This document shows, in pieces, positions 62,928 to 64,000 of a stretch of DNA of 64,000 nucleotides (positions are counted from its first letter, which is position 1; each line of letters opens with the position of its first letter). The notes under the pieces are model-generated. The model ran no database searches and had not been told where the DNA came from. It was given only the letters and a program-made list of their open reading frames with translations. The position numbers and the translations under genes are program-made. The stretch comes from Alistipes sp. (GTDB taxonomy: Bacteria; Bacteroidota; Bacteroidia; Bacteroidales; Rikenellaceae). The stretch covers positions 7,760-71,759 of the forward strand of contig JAHHQO010000013.1 in the NCBI GenBank assembly GCA_020026335.1, in the 5' to 3' direction.

Positions 62928-62951
62928 AGTGTATTAGTTTTATAATACACT
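62928..62951 (-). promoter_or_regulatory. Candidate YtrA-type operator at the ABC/GntR operon start site
   Basis: Perfect inverted repeat AGTGTATTA (62928-62936), 6-nt centre, TAATACACT (62943-62951). The outer hexamers AGTGTA and TACACT are 12 bases apart. As I recall, Bacillus subtilis YtrA binds AGTGTA-13 bp-TACACT. The palindrome lies on the predicted start site, immediately after the -7 box, where a repressor would block transcription. Confidence 0.75.
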
Positions 62952-62952
62952 G

Positions 62953-62982
62953 CAAATGTAACGAAATATTTTCTACTTCAAA
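62953..62982 (-). promoter_or_regulatory. Promoter of the ABC/GntR operon
   Basis: Minus strand: TTTG (62979-62982), 18-base spacer, TACATTTG (62953-62960). It faces the ABC ATPase ATG at 62548, about 400 nt downstream. Confidence 0.75.
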
Positions 62983-63026
62983 ATTTTTTGGCGGAAAATC
63001 TGTCGGGAAAATAGGAAGGGGAGGTG

Positions 63027-63049
63027 TCAGATAAATATTATTTATCTGA
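63027..63049. repeat. Perfect inverted repeat TCAGATAAAT / ATTTATCTGA
   Basis: 10-bp stem with a 3-nt centre in A+T-rich DNA, ~45 bp upstream of the ABC operon -33 box. No U-run on either side good enough for a terminator; could be an operator or part of an unwinding region. Confidence 0.6.
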
Positions 63050-63347
63050 AAAATTTTTGTGAGGGGGATTTGGGGGAAATGTGGGTGGTCGATTTTTTCG
63101 GTCAGCTTTTTCGGGGTGGGGCTGTTCCCATTTTTTCGGGAACACGAAAATGAAATTTCATGGTGAGCGGTTTTTTCGTGGGGGACTGTTTCCCTTTTTT
63201 TTGGGGTGGTGCTGGCGGACGGAATTTTTTTGTGTTCCTTTGCCTTCCTTCTCCTCCAAAATTTCGAGAGTGGGGCGGTGACTTTCGCGGAGGATTGCTG
63301 CGTAGAAATCAACATCGGGAGGACGAAGTTCTGCACTGTGGTGAAAG

Positions 63348-63673
63348 TTATTAACATTATTAACATAGGTCGTAAAAAGTGTTGATAACTCCGTTGTCGG
63401 ATTCGTCACATTAATCCTTAATTATGGGCGCTTTACAATTATGAACACCCCGAACGAATGGCTCAAAATCTGTTGATAACTGCCCTCAAAACCCCGTTTC
63501 AGGAGGTTTCGGGGCTTATCCGTGCGTGTGAGGTCGTGTTTGTTGTATGACTGATTGTGCGTGAGTTGCAATCTGATGAGTTCGCACCCTTCGCACTTGT
63601 CATCACCCCGTGTTTACCCTTTGTCACCAAACAAAAAGCCCCGACCATAGCTGGGACTTTGAAGTTATGAACA
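63348..63673. other. Cluster of six TTATNAACA sites, candidate DnaA-box array/oriC
   Basis: Plus strand: TTATTAACA at 63348 and 63357 (directly abutting), TTATGAACA at 63439 and 63665. Minus strand: TTATCAACA at 63380-63388 and 63471-63479. TTATCAACA fits the classical DnaA box TTATC(C/A)A(C/A)A. The spacing is irregular and the region is intergenic and A+T-rich. No dnaA gene is present in the window. Confidence 0.35.
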
Positions 63674-63833
63674 TTCTAAATTTATTGCAAAACCTAAAGG
63701 GCATTTCCCCGTCATAATTTTTTGTAAACGAGGACTTTGCGGGGCAAAAATTTTCCGTATCGGAGGAGAATATTTCTTTGATTTACGGGTATTCCCATTT
63801 TGCTTGGGGCGAAAACCACACCATTGTCTTCCC

Positions 63834-63922
63834 CGCGCCTATGGCGCGAATCTCCCCTTTCCCAAAGGGGAGAGAAAGAGGGGTTTATGAATATTGCTCT
63901 CGGCAGAGCCGAGAAAGAGGGG
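63834..63922. repeat. Array of three short hairpins, two followed by GAAAGAGGGG
   Basis: CGCGCC-TAT-GGCGCG (63834-63848), TCTCCCCTTT-CCC-AAAGGGGAGA (63851-63873) followed by GAAAGAGGGG, and CTCGGC-AGA-GCCGAG (63899-63913) followed again by GAAAGAGGGG (63913-63922). All three have 3-nt loops. It looks like a REP-like or similar small repeated element. Confidence 0.6.
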
Positions 63923-64000
63923 AATGTGAAAATTCCCTAGCAGGTATTTTTCAAAGGCAAAAATACATTCTGCAATGTACTACCAGACAATCGGCGTCTT

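Larger units (their letters stand above)
62990..64000. other. About 1 kb without a recognisable gene
   Basis: No open frame here has coding character. The plus strand is T/G-rich, with several TTTTTTCGG-type words between 63093 and 63180, then A+T-rich DNA with the TTATNAACA cluster, then three short hairpins. A candidate origin is discussed in the findings. Confidence 0.6.

Noticed and set aside
62660..62950. 96-codon minus-strand frame across the tandem repeats
   Set aside because: It starts with GTG in the predicted promoter/operator, has extreme charge and low complexity, and repeat periods of 50 and 51 would break the frame pattern. A shorter ATG version (from 62875) remains possible but unsupported.
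62926..63366. 146-codon minus-strand frame ahead of the ABC operon
   Set aside because: Runs through the TTATTAACA sites, T-rich words and the promoter; composition (Pro, Lys, Thr rich) does not look like a protein.
1..64000. parS sites
   Set aside because: All CACGTG occurrences noticed lack the flanking palindromic arms of TGTTTCACGTGAAACA; none qualifies.

Overview
The window reads as chromosomal DNA of a gut-type Bacteroidota, most likely Bacteroidales and possibly Rikenellaceae/Alistipes (the family placement is inference). The support is: many copies of the Bacteroidota -7 promoter box TAnnTTTG placed just ahead of genes, a short primary sigma factor (286 aa) with no long N-terminal region, a TonB receptor/lipoprotein/fimbrillin cluster, an S46 dipeptidyl-peptidase, DUF5683, DUF4301, DUF4876 and DUF2764 proteins, and a V/A-type ATPase operon. 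Coding density is high and most genes look like core housekeeping genes.

Layout. 1-1064: 5' part of an A+T-rich accessory gene (unknown N-domain plus peptidyl-arginine/agmatine deiminase-like domain) cut by the window edge. 1185-6786 (minus): parA-parB-DUF5683-lytic transglycosylase-mnmE. 6893-12915 (plus): CPBP protease, then an envelope-biogenesis run (SurA-like lipoprotein, SurA-like PPIase, OstA-like protein). 13016-14677 (minus): AspT/YidE-type transporter. 14922-22132 (plus): one transcription unit with its own promoter and terminator (TonB receptor, DUF4876 lipoprotein, DUF6850-like barrel, fimbrillin/FISUMP lipoprotein), followed by a separately promoted membrane ferredoxin (22263-24224) with an HMA-like domain. 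24301-26475: DPP7-like S46 peptidase. 26594-27256: two copies of a tRNA-Arg(ACG) promoter-gene-terminator cassette. 27396-35068 (minus): ruvC, a TlpA-like thioredoxin lipoprotein, lpxD, coaD, an aminotransferase-IV-like protein, holA, tilS, murB. 35146-36576: DUF4301. 36927-44394: V-type ATPase operon E-DUF2764-A-B-D-I-K, then a PH-like protein. 44957-50056 (minus): rnr and an M20 amidohydrolase (ATGA overlap), then a MetH-activation-like protein and a glutaminyl cyclase lipoprotein. 50189-59953 (plus): tig, clpP, clpX, transketolase, SAM-II riboswitch plus metK, a Do-type HtrA protease, primary sigma factor. 60197-62548 (minus): ABC ATPase, membrane partner, GntR/YtrA-type regulator and a small membrane protein. 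62549-64000: non-coding but highly structured DNA.

The points most worth following are: (a) a YtrA-type operator sitting on the start site of the ABC/GntR operon, followed by a leader made of ~25-bp tandem repeats; (b) a cluster of six TTATNAACA sites just upstream, a candidate replication origin; (c) the TonB/DUF4876/DUF6850/FISUMP plus membrane-ferredoxin locus, a coherent but functionally uncharacterised surface system; (d) Na+-type ligands in the V-ATPase K subunit; (e) a SAM-II riboswitch on metK; (f) duplicated tRNA-Arg cassettes with covarying terminators. All calls were made by reading the sequence; no database search was run.
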